DNA of 64,000 nt, taken from contig NZ_VSSP01000005.1 of assembly GCF_008312895.1 (NCBI RefSeq), positions 226,034-290,033 on the forward strand, given 5' to 3'. The notes below the pieces were generated by a model. It was not told where the DNA came from. It saw only the letters and a list, made by a program, of their open reading frames with translations, and did not search any database. Each line of letters begins with the position of its first letter. Within the stretch, counting starts at the first letter, position 1. Of this stretch, positions 54,950 to 63,950 are shown in pieces. The translations under genes and the position numbers were made by a program. This DNA comes from Luteimonas suaedae (GTDB lineage: Bacteria; Pseudomonadota; Gammaproteobacteria; Xanthomonadales; Xanthomonadaceae).

Positions 54950-55411
54950 TCAGTTGCTGCTGAAGCGCGTGTCCTCGAAGCGCAGCTCTTCCACCAGGCG
55001 CATGCTCTGCTGCATCTCCTGCGCGCTGTCGGCGTGCAGCCAGATGTGGACCACGCGGTCCTTGTCCAGCTCGAGCAGGGTCTCGCGCACCAGCTTGTCC
55101 GGATCGGTCGCGACCTCGCCGCTGTACCAACGGATGTCCTGGCCGTTGATCACCCCGCGTTCCTCGCGATTGGCGCGGCGTGGCTGGAACGGTGAGTCGG
55201 CGGCGAGGTAGAGGCCGAAGACCTCGCGACCGCCCTCGGCCACCGCGCGGCAGATGACGAAGGCATCGCTGCTGCGTTCGGTCCAGGTCAGCCCCGAGTC
55301 GCCCGGCAGCCGTGGACAGGCTTCCGTGACCTGTGCCCGGGCCGGTGCCACAGTCGCAAGCAGTAATCCCAGCGCAGCCAACGGCGCCAGGGTGTGGATC
55401 GTGAACTTCAT
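54950..55411 (-). CDS. Hypothetical exported protein (153 aa)
   Basis: Signal peptide MKFTIHTLAPLAALGLLLAT then APARAQ cleavage zone. Mature part CPRLPGDSGLTWTERSSDAF, VICRAVAEGGREVFGLYLAA, DIRWYSGEVATDPDKLVRET, VHIWLHADSAQEMQQSM; two Cys could form a disulfide. Likely periplasmic; family not named. The ATG at 55411 begins the signal; upstream frame is unsupported. Confidence 0.78.
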   Translation of the reverse strand: MKFTIHTLAPLAALGLLLATVAPARAQVTEACPRLPGDSGLTWTERSSDAFVICRAVAEGGREVFGLYLAADSPFQPRRANREERGVINGQDIRWYSGEVATDPDKLVRETLLELDKDRVVHIWLHADSAQEMQQSMRLVEELRFEDTRFSSN

Positions 55412-55517
55412 GAAAATATCCCCTTGAGTCCGGATGCGGCGTGTGGTCCACCGCAAGAAATGAGGCCTCCCGGGTCCCGACGATAGTCGGGCATCGAAGG
55501 TCGAATTGTGATGTATA

Positions 55518-56384
55518 TCACTTTTCCGGCAAGGGAATGAACTCCTCCTCGTCGCCGGGGATGCGCCCGAACCGGCCCTGGCGCCAGTCTTCCTTGGCCT
55601 GTTCGATGCGTTCGCGCGAGGACGAGACGAAGTTCCACCACACGCGGCGATCGCCGTCCAGCGGTTCGCCACCGAACAGCATTGCCTTGAGCGGGGTCAT
55701 GGCGCGCAGCGTGGCCGGAGCGCCGGGGTCGATCGTCACCAGGTGGCGGGCCGGGATGTCGGCGCCGTCGAGTTGCGCACTGCCTTCGAGCACGTACAGC
55801 GCGCGTTCGCGGTGGCCGGCGTCGATGCGGGTTTCGGCGTCAGGCGCCAGATCGATGGCGACGTTGAGGATCTCGCTGAAGGAGCGCACCGGTGATTCCT
55901 CGCCGTAGGCACGCCCGGCGATCACCCGCAGCAGTGCTCCGCCGTGCCGTAGCTGCGGCAGCGTGGCCGCTGCGTGGTGGTGGAACGCCGGCGCGGTTTC
56001 CTCGTGCGCCTTCGGCAGCCCGACCCAGGTCTGCATGCCGTGCGCCGGATGCGCGTCCGCGCGCACCTGCGGCGGCGAACGCTCGGAATGGGCGATGCCG
56101 CGCCCGGCGGTCATCCAGTTGACGTCGCCCGGCTCGATGTCCTGGATCGAGCCGAGGCTGTCGCGGTGGCGGATCGTGCCGGCCCAGAGGAAGGTCACCG
56201 TCGCCAGGCCGATGTGCGGGTGCGGGCGAACGTCGATGCCGGTGCCGGGTTCGAACACCGCCGGGCCCATGTGGTCGACGAATACGAATGGACCGATGCT
56301 GCGCGCCTGCAGCGTCGGAACGGCGCGGCGTACGATGAAGCCGCCGCCGAGATCGTGTTCGCGTGGGGCGATGATCCGGGTCAT
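55518..56384 (-). CDS. Pirin family protein (second of two)
   Basis: 288 aa. MTRIIAPREHDLGGGFIVRR, iron-ligand zone GIDVRPHPHIGLATVTFLWA and HRDSLGS, DVNWMTAGRGIAHSERSPPQ, then a second cupin with the WWNFVSSSRERIEQAKEDW end typical of the YhhW/YhaK-type pirins. Clearly a different subgroup from the pirin at 52908 (shared motifs, low overall similarity). ATG at 56384 used; 11 extra residues possible. Confidence 0.93.
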   Translation of the reverse strand: MTRIIAPREHDLGGGFIVRRAVPTLQARSIGPFVFVDHMGPAVFEPGTGIDVRPHPHIGLATVTFLWAGTIRHRDSLGSIQDIEPGDVNWMTAGRGIAHSERSPPQVRADAHPAHGMQTWVGLPKAHEETAPAFHHHAAATLPQLRHGGALLRVIAGRAYGEESPVRSFSEILNVAIDLAPDAETRIDAGHRERALYVLEGSAQLDGADIPARHLVTIDPGAPATLRAMTPLKAMLFGGEPLDGDRRVWWNFVSSSRERIEQAKEDWRQGRFGRIPGDEEEFIPLPEK

Positions 56385-56503
56385 GGGCCAATTCTCGCGA
56401 TCGGGTGCGTGCAGCATGGCACGGACCGCGGCCTGCAGCAGGCGGCTGTGCGCAACGGAGCGTGCGATTTTTTGCCGGTGTCGAGTGTGAAAGGGGCATC
56501 GAC

Positions 56504-56613
56504 ATTCCCGCGAAGGCGGGAATCCATGGACGTCAAGCCATCGGCATCAACATTCTTGGATGACCAGCCCTTCGAGCTGTTGTAAAGCACGTCCCGCCTT
56601 CGCGGGAATGACG
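56504..56613. repeat. Pair of CCCGC(G)AAGGCGGG hairpins
   Basis: ATTCCCGCGAAGGCGGGAAT at 56504 is a 20 bp palindromic hairpin, and GTCCCGCCTTCGCGGGAATG at 56591 is its inverse partner, 70 bp apart. Same general class as the repeat at 63831. It occupies the 344 bp gene-free stretch between the second pirin start and the endonuclease V end; nothing else clear was seen there. Confidence 0.8.
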
Positions 56614-56728
56614 AGCAAAAGCAGGATGTTGCCGGTCAAGCAAGCGTCGTTCATTTCAGGCACGGATCAACGCGGATAAGCACCTTCATGACTTGATCCG
56701 CGTTTGCGGCGTCGCAGGCCCGCGTGGC

Positions 56729-57430
56729 TCAGCGGTCGGTATCGAACCCCGGCAACGGCAGTGCACCACGCCGCGACGCCAGCCGGTCGGCCAACCGCGT
56801 CGGCTCCGGCAAGCGGTAGCGGGCGGTATAGCGCAGCACCAGGGCGGTGGCCGCATCGATCGAGACCTTGTGCCCGGGCGAGACGATCAGCGGATTGCAG
56901 CGTGGCTTGCTGCGCAGGGCGTCGCCGACGCGCTCGTTGCGCAGCAGCAACGGCGTGCGGTCGCCGCGTTCCGGGCCCGGCGGATCGAAACGCACCGCCA
57001 GCGGCTTCTTCGCCACGCCGATGCTCGGCAGCCCGGTCACCACGCCGAAGTGTGCCGCGATGCCCAACCGACGCGGATGGGCGATGCCCTGGCCATCCAC
57101 CAGCACCAGGTCGGGCCGTTCGCCGAGCATCTCCAGTGCCGCCAGCAATGCCGGCAACTCGCGGAAGCTCAGCAGGCCCGGCACGTAGGGCATGGAGGTC
57201 GGTACCCGTGAGATGTGCGCCGCGCGCGGCTGCAGCGTGTCGGCATCCAGCAATACCACCGCTGCGCGGGTGGTGCCGCCCGCGTCCTCGAAGCCGACGT
57301 CGAAGCCCGCCAGCGTGCGCGGTGGATCGTGGAACCCGTCCTGCAGCGAGACCTGTCGCGCCAGTTCCACCTGCAGCGCACGCGCGCCGGCGATGCTGCC
57401 GTCCCAATCGCCGAAGACTGCGCCGGCCAC
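56729..57430 (-). CDS. nfi: Endonuclease V (deoxyinosine 3' endonuclease)
   Basis: 233 aa. Nicks DNA near deaminated adenine (inosine). Motifs: [20 protein letters not shown] (catalytic Asp), [64 protein letters not shown]. Start GTG at 57430, two bases after the upstream phosphatase stop, so the two are probably co-transcribed; the longer frame is rejected. Confidence 0.93.
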   Translation of the reverse strand: MAGAVFGDWDGSIAGARALQVELARQVSLQDGFHDPPRTLAGFDVGFEDAGGTTRAAVVLLDADTLQPRAAHISRVPTSMPYVPGLLSFRELPALLAALEMLGERPDLVLVDGQGIAHPRRLGIAAHFGVVTGLPSIGVAKKPLAVRFDPPGPERGDRTPLLLRNERVGDALRSKPRCNPLIVSPGHKVSIDAATALVLRYTARYRLPEPTRLADRLASRRGALPLPGFDTDR

Positions 57431-57432
57431 GC

Positions 57433-57963
57433 TCAGAACCGCCGGTGGTCCAGCGTGGATGCGCCATCGGCGGCGATGCGCACTTCGAACAGGTCGCCGT
57501 AGTCCTGCTCGGTCAGCGGCGCCACCGGGCAGGCGCACAGCGCGGACACGATGCCCGGCACCGTGTTGCTGTGGCCCACGACGACGACCGTGGCGCCGGC
57601 ATGGCGCGTGTGCAGCACGGTGGCGAATGCCGACGGCGGTTGTGCGGGGTCGTAGTCGCGCACTTCCAGCCCGTGCCGCTGCGCGATCGGCAGCGCGGTC
57701 TGTCGCGCGCGCCGGGTGGGCGTGGCATAGACGGCGCTCACCGGCATCTCGGCCAGCAGTTCCGCCAAGGCGTCGGCGCGGCGCTGGCCGGGCGCGTCCA
57801 GGACCGGATCGTCGGTGTCTCCGGTGACCTTTTCCGCATGGCGCACCACCAGGAAAGCGGTCTGTGGCGGGTCCGGCGGGGCGACCGCCGTGGACGGTGC
57901 GCGTGCCGGCTGCGCGGCGCAACCGGCCAGCATCAGCGACAGCAGCAGGATGATCGGGCGCAT
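57433..57963 (-). CDS. Histidine phosphatase-family lipoprotein
   Basis: 176 aa. Lipoprotein signal [17 protein letters not shown] (lipid Cys about residue 15), then a compact phosphoglycerate-mutase-like domain: catalytic box [18 protein letters not shown] (RHxE instead of RHG), [15 protein letters not shown] and the second His in [14 protein letters not shown]. Exported phosphatase with unknown substrate. It leads the operon phosphatase-nfi. Confidence 0.87.
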   Translation of the reverse strand: MRPIILLLSLMLAGCAAQPARAPSTAVAPPDPPQTAFLVVRHAEKVTGDTDDPVLDAPGQRRADALAELLAEMPVSAVYATPTRRARQTALPIAQRHGLEVRDYDPAQPPSAFATVLHTRHAGATVVVVGHSNTVPGIVSALCACPVAPLTEQDYGDLFEVRIAADGASTLDHRRF

Positions 57964-58117
57964 CGAAGACTCCGTTGGCGAGTGCCTGCCATCATCCGCG
58001 TCCTCTGCGGAGGAGGGAAGAGGCTGGATCATTGCCCGCGTACGCGGCTACGGCAATAGTGCCGTCGGTACGGTTATTTCCACGGGTTCGCGAAATCGGC
58101 GCCGCCAACCGCCGTTC

Positions 58118-58259
58118 GTAGGAGCGCGCCATGCGCGCGATGCTGCGGGTGCCGGCAGGATCCGGTGGATACCGCGATTCTGGACCGGCAGGCGCGCCGG
58201 TCACCGGAATTCGCGGGCGGCGAAATGCCCGCGGCATCGCGCGCATGGCGCGCTCCTAC
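58118..58259 (+). repeat. GTAG-headed paired REP element, copy H
   Basis: 142 bp; arms exact, core very close to copy C (GGATCCGGTGGATACCGCG, CCGGCAGGCGCGCCGG). It lies between the phosphatase operon start and the end of mfd, 16 bp past the mfd stop, and may protect or terminate the mfd transcript. Confidence 0.88.
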
Positions 58260-58275
58260 GGGAGCGGGCGTTGCC

Positions 58276-61200
58276 TCAGCCGGCCGGCGCCAGCGCGATC
58301 AGCAGGCCGCGCGCGGCCTGGATGCGGGATTCGGCGTCGGGCAGGTCGAGGGTGATGCGCAGCTTGTCGGGGCCGTCCATGCGGTAGTGCTTCGGCTGGC
58401 CCTGGATCAGGCGGATCACGGCCATCGGATCGACGCGCGGCTTGTCGATGAACTGCACGCGGCCACCGGCGGGGCCGAGGTCGAGCTTGCGCAGGCCGAG
58501 GGCGGTCGCCTGCCGCTTGAGGTCGGCGATCGCGAACAGGTGCTTGGCCGGGTCCGGCAGCAAACCGAAGCGGTCGATCATCTCCACCTGCAGCTCGCGC
58601 AGCGTGTCGCCGTCGCGCGCACTGCTGATGCGCTTGTACAGCGTCAGGCGGGTGTGCACGTCGGGCAGGTAGTCCTCCGGGATCAGCGCCGGCACGTGCA
58701 GTTCGACCTCGGCGCCGCGATCGGGCGCCTCGTCGGCGTCCGGCAGCTTGCCCTGGCGGATGCTGCGCACCGCGCGCTCCAGCAGCTCGGTGTACAGGCT
58801 GAAGCCGACCTCGGCCATCTGCCCGCTCTGGTCCTCGCCGAGCAGCTCGCCGGCGCCGCGGATCTCCAAGTCGTGGGTCGCCAGGGTGAAGCCGGCGCCG
58901 AGCTCGTCCATCGCCGCGATCGCGTCCAGGCGCTTGCGCGCGTCGGCGGTGATCGAGCGCTTGTCCGGGATCACCAGGTAGGCGTAGGCGCGGTGATGCG
59001 AGCGGCCGACGCGCCCGCGCAGCTGGTGCAGCTGCGCCAGGCCGAAGCGGTCGGCGCGGTTGATGACGATGGTGTTGGCGTTGGGGATGTCGATGCCCGA
59101 CTCGATGATGGTCGTGCACAGCAGCGTGTTGAAGCGCTGCTTGTGGAAATCGAGCATCACCCTTTCCAGCTCGCGCTCGGGCATCTGGCCGTGGGCGATG
59201 CCGATCCGCGCCTCCGGCACCAGTTCCTGCAGTTCGCGCTGCATGCGGCCGATGCTCTCGACGTCGTTGTGCAGGAAGTACACCTGGCCGCCGCGCGTGA
59301 GCTCGCGCTGGAACGCCTCGCGCAGCAGCGCGCCGTCCCAGGTGTTGACGAAGGTCTGCACCGCCAGCCGGTGCGCCGGCGGGGTGGCGATGATCGACAG
59401 GTCGCGCATGCCGGCCATGGCCATGTTGAGCGTGCGCGGGATCGGCGTGGCGGTGAGCGTGAGCAGGTGTACGTTGGCGCGCAGCGCCTTCAACGCCTCC
59501 TTCTGGCGTACGCCGAAGCGCTGCTCCTCGTCGACGATCACCAGACCCAGGTCCTTGAAGTGCACGTCCTTCTGCAGCAGCCGATGGGTGCCGACGATGA
59601 CGTCGAGCGTGCCGTCGGCGATCTTGCCGATCTCGGCCTTGATCTCCTTGGCGGTCTTGAAGCGCGACAGCACCTCGATGCGGATCGGCCAGTCGGCGAA
59701 GCGGTCGGCCATGGTGCGGTAGTGCTGTTCGGCCAGCAGCGTGGTCGGCACCAGCACCGCCACCTGCTTGCCGGCGGTGGCGGCGACGAAGGCGGCGCGT
59801 ACCGCGACCTCGGTCTTGCCGAAGCCGACGTCGCCGCAGACCACGCGGTCCATCGGCTGGCTGGAGCCGATGTCGCGGATCACCGCCTCGATCGCGGCGT
59901 GCTGGTCCGGGGTTTCCTCGAACGGGAACGCGGCGGCGAACGGCTCATACATGGTGCGGTCGATATCCAGCGCCAGGCCGGCGCGGGCCTGGCGCTTGGC
60001 GTGGATCTCCAGCAGTTCGGCGGCGACGTCGCGGACCTTTTCGGCGGCCTTGCGCTTGGCCTTGGTCCAGGCTTCGCCGCCGAGCGAGTGCAGCGGCGCG
60101 GTCTCCGGCGAGGCGCCGGAGTAGCGGTTGATCAGGTGCAGCTGCGCGACCGGCACGTACAGGCGGTCGCCCTTGGCGTATTCGATCTCCAGGTATTCGC
60201 CGGGGGTGCCGCCGGCTTCCAGCACCACGAGCCCGCGATAACGGCCGACGCCGTGGTCCTCGTGTACGATCGGCGCACCCTCGGCCAGCTCGCCCAGGTC
60301 GCGGACGATCGCCTCCGGCTCGCGCCCGGCGCGGCGCGCGCGGCGCGGCTGGGTGGCGCGCTCGGGAAACAGCTGGCGCTCGGTGAGGATGGTGACCTGC
60401 GGCGTGTCGAGCGCGAAGCCGTTCTCCAGCGGCGCGACGGCGATGGCGAAGTCGACAAGCCCCTCTCCCTCCGGGGCGGAACGACGCGCCTGCGAGCCTC
60501 CCGCCTTCATCCCAGAGGGAGAAGGGGAAAGAAACGCCGGGAAATCCGGCAGCACCGTCGGCGCCAGGCCGGCCGGCTGCAGCAGCTCCAGCAGGGCCTC
60601 GCGGCGGCCGGCGCTGTCGGCGGCGATCAGCACGCGGCCGGGATAGCTGGCGAGGAAGGACTTGAGCGCGGCGGCGGGCTCGGCGTCGCGGGTGGTGAGC
60701 GGCAGGTCCGGGGCGGGCTGGTCGCCGAGTGCGACCGCCTGTGCGTGCTGGGCATGGTCGGGGCCGGCGATCTCGATCCGATCGTCGCGGTTGAGCCGCT
60801 CGCGCAGCGCGTCCGGCGACAGCCAGAGTTCCGTCGGCGCCAGCAGCGGACGTTCGATGTCGTGGCGCCGCTGTTCGTAACGCTCGCCGATCTGCGACCA
60901 GAAGTGTCCGGCCGCCTCCAGCGATCCCGACTCGATCACCGGGATCGTGCCTTCGGCCAGGTAGTCGAGTAGGACGGCGGTGCTCGCCTGATCCTGGCTC
61001 GCGTCCAGCAGACGTTCGCGCGGCGACTCGAAGAACAACGGCAGGTAGTACTCGACGCCGGCCGGCGCCAGCCCCGATTTCAGGTCCTGGAACAGCGAGC
61101 TGCGGCGCTGGTCGATGTCGAAGCGCTCGCCGAGCGCGTCCATCGCGCGCTCGCGCGCGGCCTCGTCCAGCGGCAGCTCGCGCCCGGGCAGCATGCGGAT

Positions 61201-61845
61201 CGCCTCGACCTTGTCGAGCGAGCGCTGCGACTCCGGCTCGAAGCTGCGGATCGATTCGATGTCCTGGTCGAACAGCTCGATCCGGTAGGGCATGTCGGCG
61301 CCCATCGGATAGACGTCGAGCAGGCCGCCGCGCACCGCGAAGTCGCCGGGATCGAGCACCTGCGGCACGTGGCGGTAGCCGGCCGAGTCCAGGCGCCGCT
61401 TCTCCGCGTCCAGGTCCAGCCGCTGGCCGACGCGCATGTCGAAGGTCTGGCCGATCACGTAGCTTCGCGGCGCCACGCGCTGCATCAGCGTCTGCACCGG
61501 CACCACCACGATGCCGCGCTCCAGCGTCGGCAGCCGGTACAGCGCGGCCAGGCGCTGCGAGACGATGTCCGGATGCGGGCTGAACTGGTCGTAGGGCAGG
61601 GTTTCCCAGTCCGGGAACGGCAATACCGGCAGGTCCGCGTCGTCGCCGCCGAGCGTGCGCAGGTCGGCCTCGATCTGGTGCGCGTGCTGGTTGTCGCGGG
61701 CGACCACCAGCAGCGGACGCGCGTGCGCGCGGGCGGCGCGCAGGATCGACCAGGCCAGCGCCGAAGGCGACGCCGGCGCGCGCCACCAGGCGCGCTGCTG
61801 GCCGCGGCGGGGCAGCGGAGGTGCGGGAAGGGTGCGGGATGTCAT
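58276..61845 (-). CDS. mfd: Transcription-repair coupling factor Mfd, with in-frame repeat insert
   Basis: 1189-residue DNA translocase that removes stalled RNA polymerase and recruits UvrA. UvrB-homology region (QIEADLRTLGGDDADLPVLP, FPDWETLPYDQFSPHPDIVS), RNA-polymerase-interacting domain (IEYAKGDRLYVPVAQLHLIN), RecG-like helicase with Walker A VCGDVGFGKTEVAVRAAF and DEEQRFG box, and C-terminal D7. About 30 residues longer than typical: at residues ~437-462 the sequence SPSPSGMKAGGSQARRSAPE is encoded by an inverted repeat. ATG at 61845 chosen. Confidence 0.96.
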   Translation of the reverse strand: MTSRTLPAPPLPRRGQQRAWWRAPASPSALAWSILRAARAHARPLLVVARDNQHAHQIEADLRTLGGDDADLPVLPFPDWETLPYDQFSPHPDIVSQRLAALYRLPTLERGIVVVPVQTLMQRVAPRSYVIGQTFDMRVGQRLDLDAEKRRLDSAGYRHVPQVLDPGDFAVRGGLLDVYPMGADMPYRIELFDQDIESIRSFEPESQRSLDKVEAIRMLPGRELPLDEAARERAMDALGERFDIDQRRSSLFQDLKSGLAPAGVEYYLPLFFESPRERLLDASQDQASTAVLLDYLAEGTIPVIESGSLEAAGHFWSQIGERYEQRRHDIERPLLAPTELWLSPDALRERLNRDDRIEIAGPDHAQHAQAVALGDQPAPDLPLTTRDAEPAAALKSFLASYPGRVLIAADSAGRREALLELLQPAGLAPTVLPDFPAFLSPSPSGMKAGGSQARRSAPEGEGLVDFAIAVAPLENGFALDTPQVTILTERQLFPERATQPRRARRAGREPEAIVRDLGELAEGAPIVHEDHGVGRYRGLVVLEAGGTPGEYLEIEYAKGDRLYVPVAQLHLINRYSGASPETAPLHSLGGEAWTKAKRKAAEKVRDVAAELLEIHAKRQARAGLALDIDRTMYEPFAAAFPFEETPDQHAAIEAVIRDIGSSQPMDRVVCGDVGFGKTEVAVRAAFVAATAGKQVAVLVPTTLLAEQHYRTMADRFADWPIRIEVLSRFKTAKEIKAEIGKIADGTLDVIVGTHRLLQKDVHFKDLGLVIVDEEQRFGVRQKEALKALRANVHLLTLTATPIPRTLNMAMAGMRDLSIIATPPAHRLAVQTFVNTWDGALLREAFQRELTRGGQVYFLHNDVESIGRMQRELQELVPEARIGIAHGQMPERELERVMLDFHKQRFNTLLCTTIIESGIDIPNANTIVINRADRFGLAQLHQLRGRVGRSHHRAYAYLVIPDKRSITADARKRLDAIAAMDELGAGFTLATHDLEIRGAGELLGEDQSGQMAEVGFSLYTELLERAVRSIRQGKLPDADEAPDRGAEVELHVPALIPEDYLPDVHTRLTLYKRISSARDGDTLRELQVEMIDRFGLLPDPAKHLFAIADLKRQATALGLRKLDLGPAGGRVQFIDKPRVDPMAVIRLIQGQPKHYRMDGPDKLRITLDLPDAESRIQAARGLLIALAPAG
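60460..60527. repeat. Palindromic element inserted in frame inside mfd
   Basis: CCCCTCTCCCTC at 60460 is the inverse of GAGGGAGAAGGGG at 60515 (one base difference in length), enclosing a ~43 bp loop. The repeat pair lies fully within the mfd reading frame and adds ~25 residues, rich in Ser, Pro, Gly and Arg, in the linker before the RNA-polymerase-interacting domain. Confidence 0.75.
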
Positions 61846-62019
61846 CGAGCCGCGCATTGTAAACCCGCGCATGCCGAGGTGCGTCCTGTTTGCAGGGCCG
61901 GTGGGTTCCGGGCGGGTTTGGCGGGTAGTACGCGGCCGCGGGATGGAGGCGAGAGCCGGCCCTTCGCGGATCAGGTCAGGCAAGGCTCGCGGCGAGGCGG
62001 CATGATCCAAACGCCCCGG

Positions 62020-62045
62020 GTATCGCGTGCATGGCGCGCTCCTAC
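62020..62045 (-). repeat. Single arm of the GTAG REP family, overlapping a stop codon
   Basis: GTATCGCGTGCATGGCGCGC plus TCCTAC, equal to the right arm of copy E. The CTA of its end (62042-62044) is the TAG stop of the minus-strand GNAT gene. No partner arm is found nearby. Confidence 0.8.
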
Positions 62046-62575
62046 AAATCCAGGGTGACGCGCACCAGGCCCGGGTTGTCGGTCGACTCGCGACGGAAGC
62101 CGAGCGATTTCGACAGCGACAGCATCGGCTGGTTCTGCTCGAGCACGTCGCCGTACAGGCACTGGAGCTTCTTGCCCTTGGACCAGCGCACCAGCCGCAG
62201 CATCAACTGCCGGCCGACGCCCATGCCGGCGATGTAATGACTCACCAGGATGGCGAATTCCGCGTTGCGTGTATCCGGCACGATCGACACCCGGGCCACG
62301 CCGCCGACCAGGGCCTCGCCCGGCGGCAGCGGCTCGGCCGCCACCAGCGCGAATTCGGTCTTCGGATCGGGACGCGTCAGGCGCTCCGCCATTTCCGGCG
62401 TCAGTTCCTTGACCGAATAGAGGAAACGCTGCCGGACCTCATCCGGCTTGAGCAGGCTGAACCCCGCGCGCAGGGGCACGGCGTCGTCCGGCCTGATCGG
62501 CCGGATCAGAATCTCGCGGCCATTGGCGAGCCGGATCTGGTCGTGCCACGGAGGAAGGCGGTTGCGGACTGCCAT
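62042..62575 (-). CDS. GNAT-family N-acetyltransferase
   Basis: 177 aa. LRAGFSLLKPDEVRQRFLYS, LVAAEPLPPGEALVGGVARV, then the acetyl-CoA motif FAILVSHYIAGMGVGRQLML and a C-terminal LYGDVLEQNQPMLSLSKSLG. It resembles the acetyltransferase domain of bacterial protein acetylases (Pat/YfiQ C-terminus), here stand-alone without the CoA-ligase part. ATG at 62575. Its stop codon lies inside the REP arm at 62020-62045. Confidence 0.85.
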   Translation of the reverse strand: MAVRNRLPPWHDQIRLANGREILIRPIRPDDAVPLRAGFSLLKPDEVRQRFLYSVKELTPEMAERLTRPDPKTEFALVAAEPLPPGEALVGGVARVSIVPDTRNAEFAILVSHYIAGMGVGRQLMLRLVRWSKGKKLQCLYGDVLEQNQPMLSLSKSLGFRRESTDNPGLVRVTLDL

Positions 62576-62746
62576 ATTTCCGATGCTGCCACGGGGAGAG
62601 TGAAGCTGTCCTCTACAACATGAACATGTGCACGCAACGTGGACATCGGAAGACGGCGCTGTGGCGCCCGCGGCGGACGGGCCTCTGGGCTTGGCGGCGA
62701 TCCGATGTCCCGGAGACATGGGCCTGGATAGGTAACGACGCTGTTT

Positions 62747-62769
62747 GTGGGAGCGATGGAAGTCGCGAC
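62747..62769 (+). repeat. GTGGGAGCGA...GTCGCGAC short repeat
   Basis: GTGGGAGCGATGGAAGTCGC plus GAC, a plus-strand copy of the repeat at 38471. It is the only recognised feature in the 339 bp gene-free stretch 62576-62914 before the rlmJ end. Confidence 0.7.
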
Positions 62770-62914
62770 GCTGCGCACTCAACGGCCCGTAAACACCGCC
62801 ATCCCCCGCGCCCGCCGCGATTCCCCGGCGACGGCACGCCACCGCCATTCCCGCATTCCCACGCGCAAATCCAGTCCCACGGGCCACGGCTTCCGCAGGC
62901 GGACCTGGCCAGGC

Positions 62915-63772
62915 TCAAGGCGGTGTGCGCAGCCAGTCCAGCCGGGAATCGGCGCCGGGCTCGCCCAACAGCGCGCTTGTCTCCTGCAGTGCGGGGGCTA
63001 GTGCCGCATCCAGTCGCCAGGGCGGATTGAGCAGCAGCAGGCCGCTGCCGTTCATGCGCAACGGCGAATCGTCCGCGCGCACCAGTAATTCGCACAGCAA
63101 TACAGATTTCGCCGGCAGTGCCGCGGCGGCGCGATAGAATGGCTGCAGTGCGCGGCGTTGCTTGACCGGGTACCACAGGGCGTACGTCGCCTGCGGCCAA
63201 CGCCGGAGTCCATCGCGCAGGGCGGCCAGTGCCGGCTTGAACTCGTCGAGTTGCTGCTCGTACGGCGGATCGATCAGCACCAGTCCGCGTGCGAAGCGGG
63301 TGTCGCCGACCCGCGGCGGCAACAGCGCGCCCAGCGCGGCGTAGCCGTCGCGGGCGTGCACCGCGACGCGCGGCTCCTCGCGGAACGCGGACCGGAGCGC
63401 ATCGGCCTCTTCCGCCTGCAGCTCGCAGCAGGCGATGCGGTCCTGCGTGCGCAGCGCATGGGCGAGCAGCCAGGGCGAACCAGGGTAGGCCGTCGCACCG
63501 TGCACATCGCGGCAGGCGCGTACCGCGTCGAGATAGCGGACGAGTGCCGGATCACGGACGCCAGTCGCTTGCAGCCGTGCCACGCCCTCGGCCGCCTCAC
63601 CGGTGCGTTGCGCCTGGGCATCGTCCAGCCGATACAGGCCGCGCCCGGCGTGGGTGTCGAGCGCGAAACAGGGCGCCGGCTTGGCGGTCAGCGCGTCGCA
63701 CAGCGCCAGCAGGGTCACGTGCTTGAGCACGTCGGCATGGTTGCCGGCATGGAAGGCGTGGCGGTAGTTCAT
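62915..63772 (-). CDS. rlmJ: 23S rRNA (adenine2030-N6)-methyltransferase RlmJ
   Basis: 285 aa. N-terminal MNYRHAFHAGNHADVLKHVT (highly conserved), SAM site FALDTHAGRGLYRLD, catalytic LVLIDPPYEQQLDEF and C-terminal GSGLLLLNPPWRLDAAL. Methylates A2030 of 23S rRNA. ATG at 63772; a longer frame at the 5' end lacks family similarity. Confidence 0.95.
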   Translation of the reverse strand: MNYRHAFHAGNHADVLKHVTLLALCDALTAKPAPCFALDTHAGRGLYRLDDAQAQRTGEAAEGVARLQATGVRDPALVRYLDAVRACRDVHGATAYPGSPWLLAHALRTQDRIACCELQAEEADALRSAFREEPRVAVHARDGYAALGALLPPRVGDTRFARGLVLIDPPYEQQLDEFKPALAALRDGLRRWPQATYALWYPVKQRRALQPFYRAAAALPAKSVLLCELLVRADDSPLRMNGSGLLLLNPPWRLDAALAPALQETSALLGEPGADSRLDWLRTPP

Positions 63773-63830
63773 GGGGGAGGATGGTACCGGGAGGAGGAGG
63801 TAGAAACGGGAATAACGAACGGCCAAGTAC

Positions 63831-63928
63831 CGTCATCCCGGCGAAAGCCGGGATCCATTTGCTTTTCGTTGTTGCTCCTGATCATTCAGGCAACCGCAAA
63901 ATGGATCCCGGCTTTCGCCGGGATGACG
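63831..63928. repeat. Perfect 30 bp inverted repeat upstream of rlmJ
   Basis: CGTCATCCCGGCGAAAGCCG (start of the left arm, 63831-63860) is matched base for base by the right arm 63899-63928 (ends GCTTTCGCCGGGATGACG); each arm also folds as CCCGGC-GAAA-GCCGGG. Together this is a paired repeat of the GTCATCCCGGC class common in xanthomonads. Confidence 0.9.
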
Positions 63929-63950
63929 AGCAAAGGCGTTACGCTTTCCC

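Noticed and set aside
58165..60972. 935-codon frame opposite mfd
   Set aside because: Antisense shadow starting inside a REP element; mfd is supported by all its motifs.
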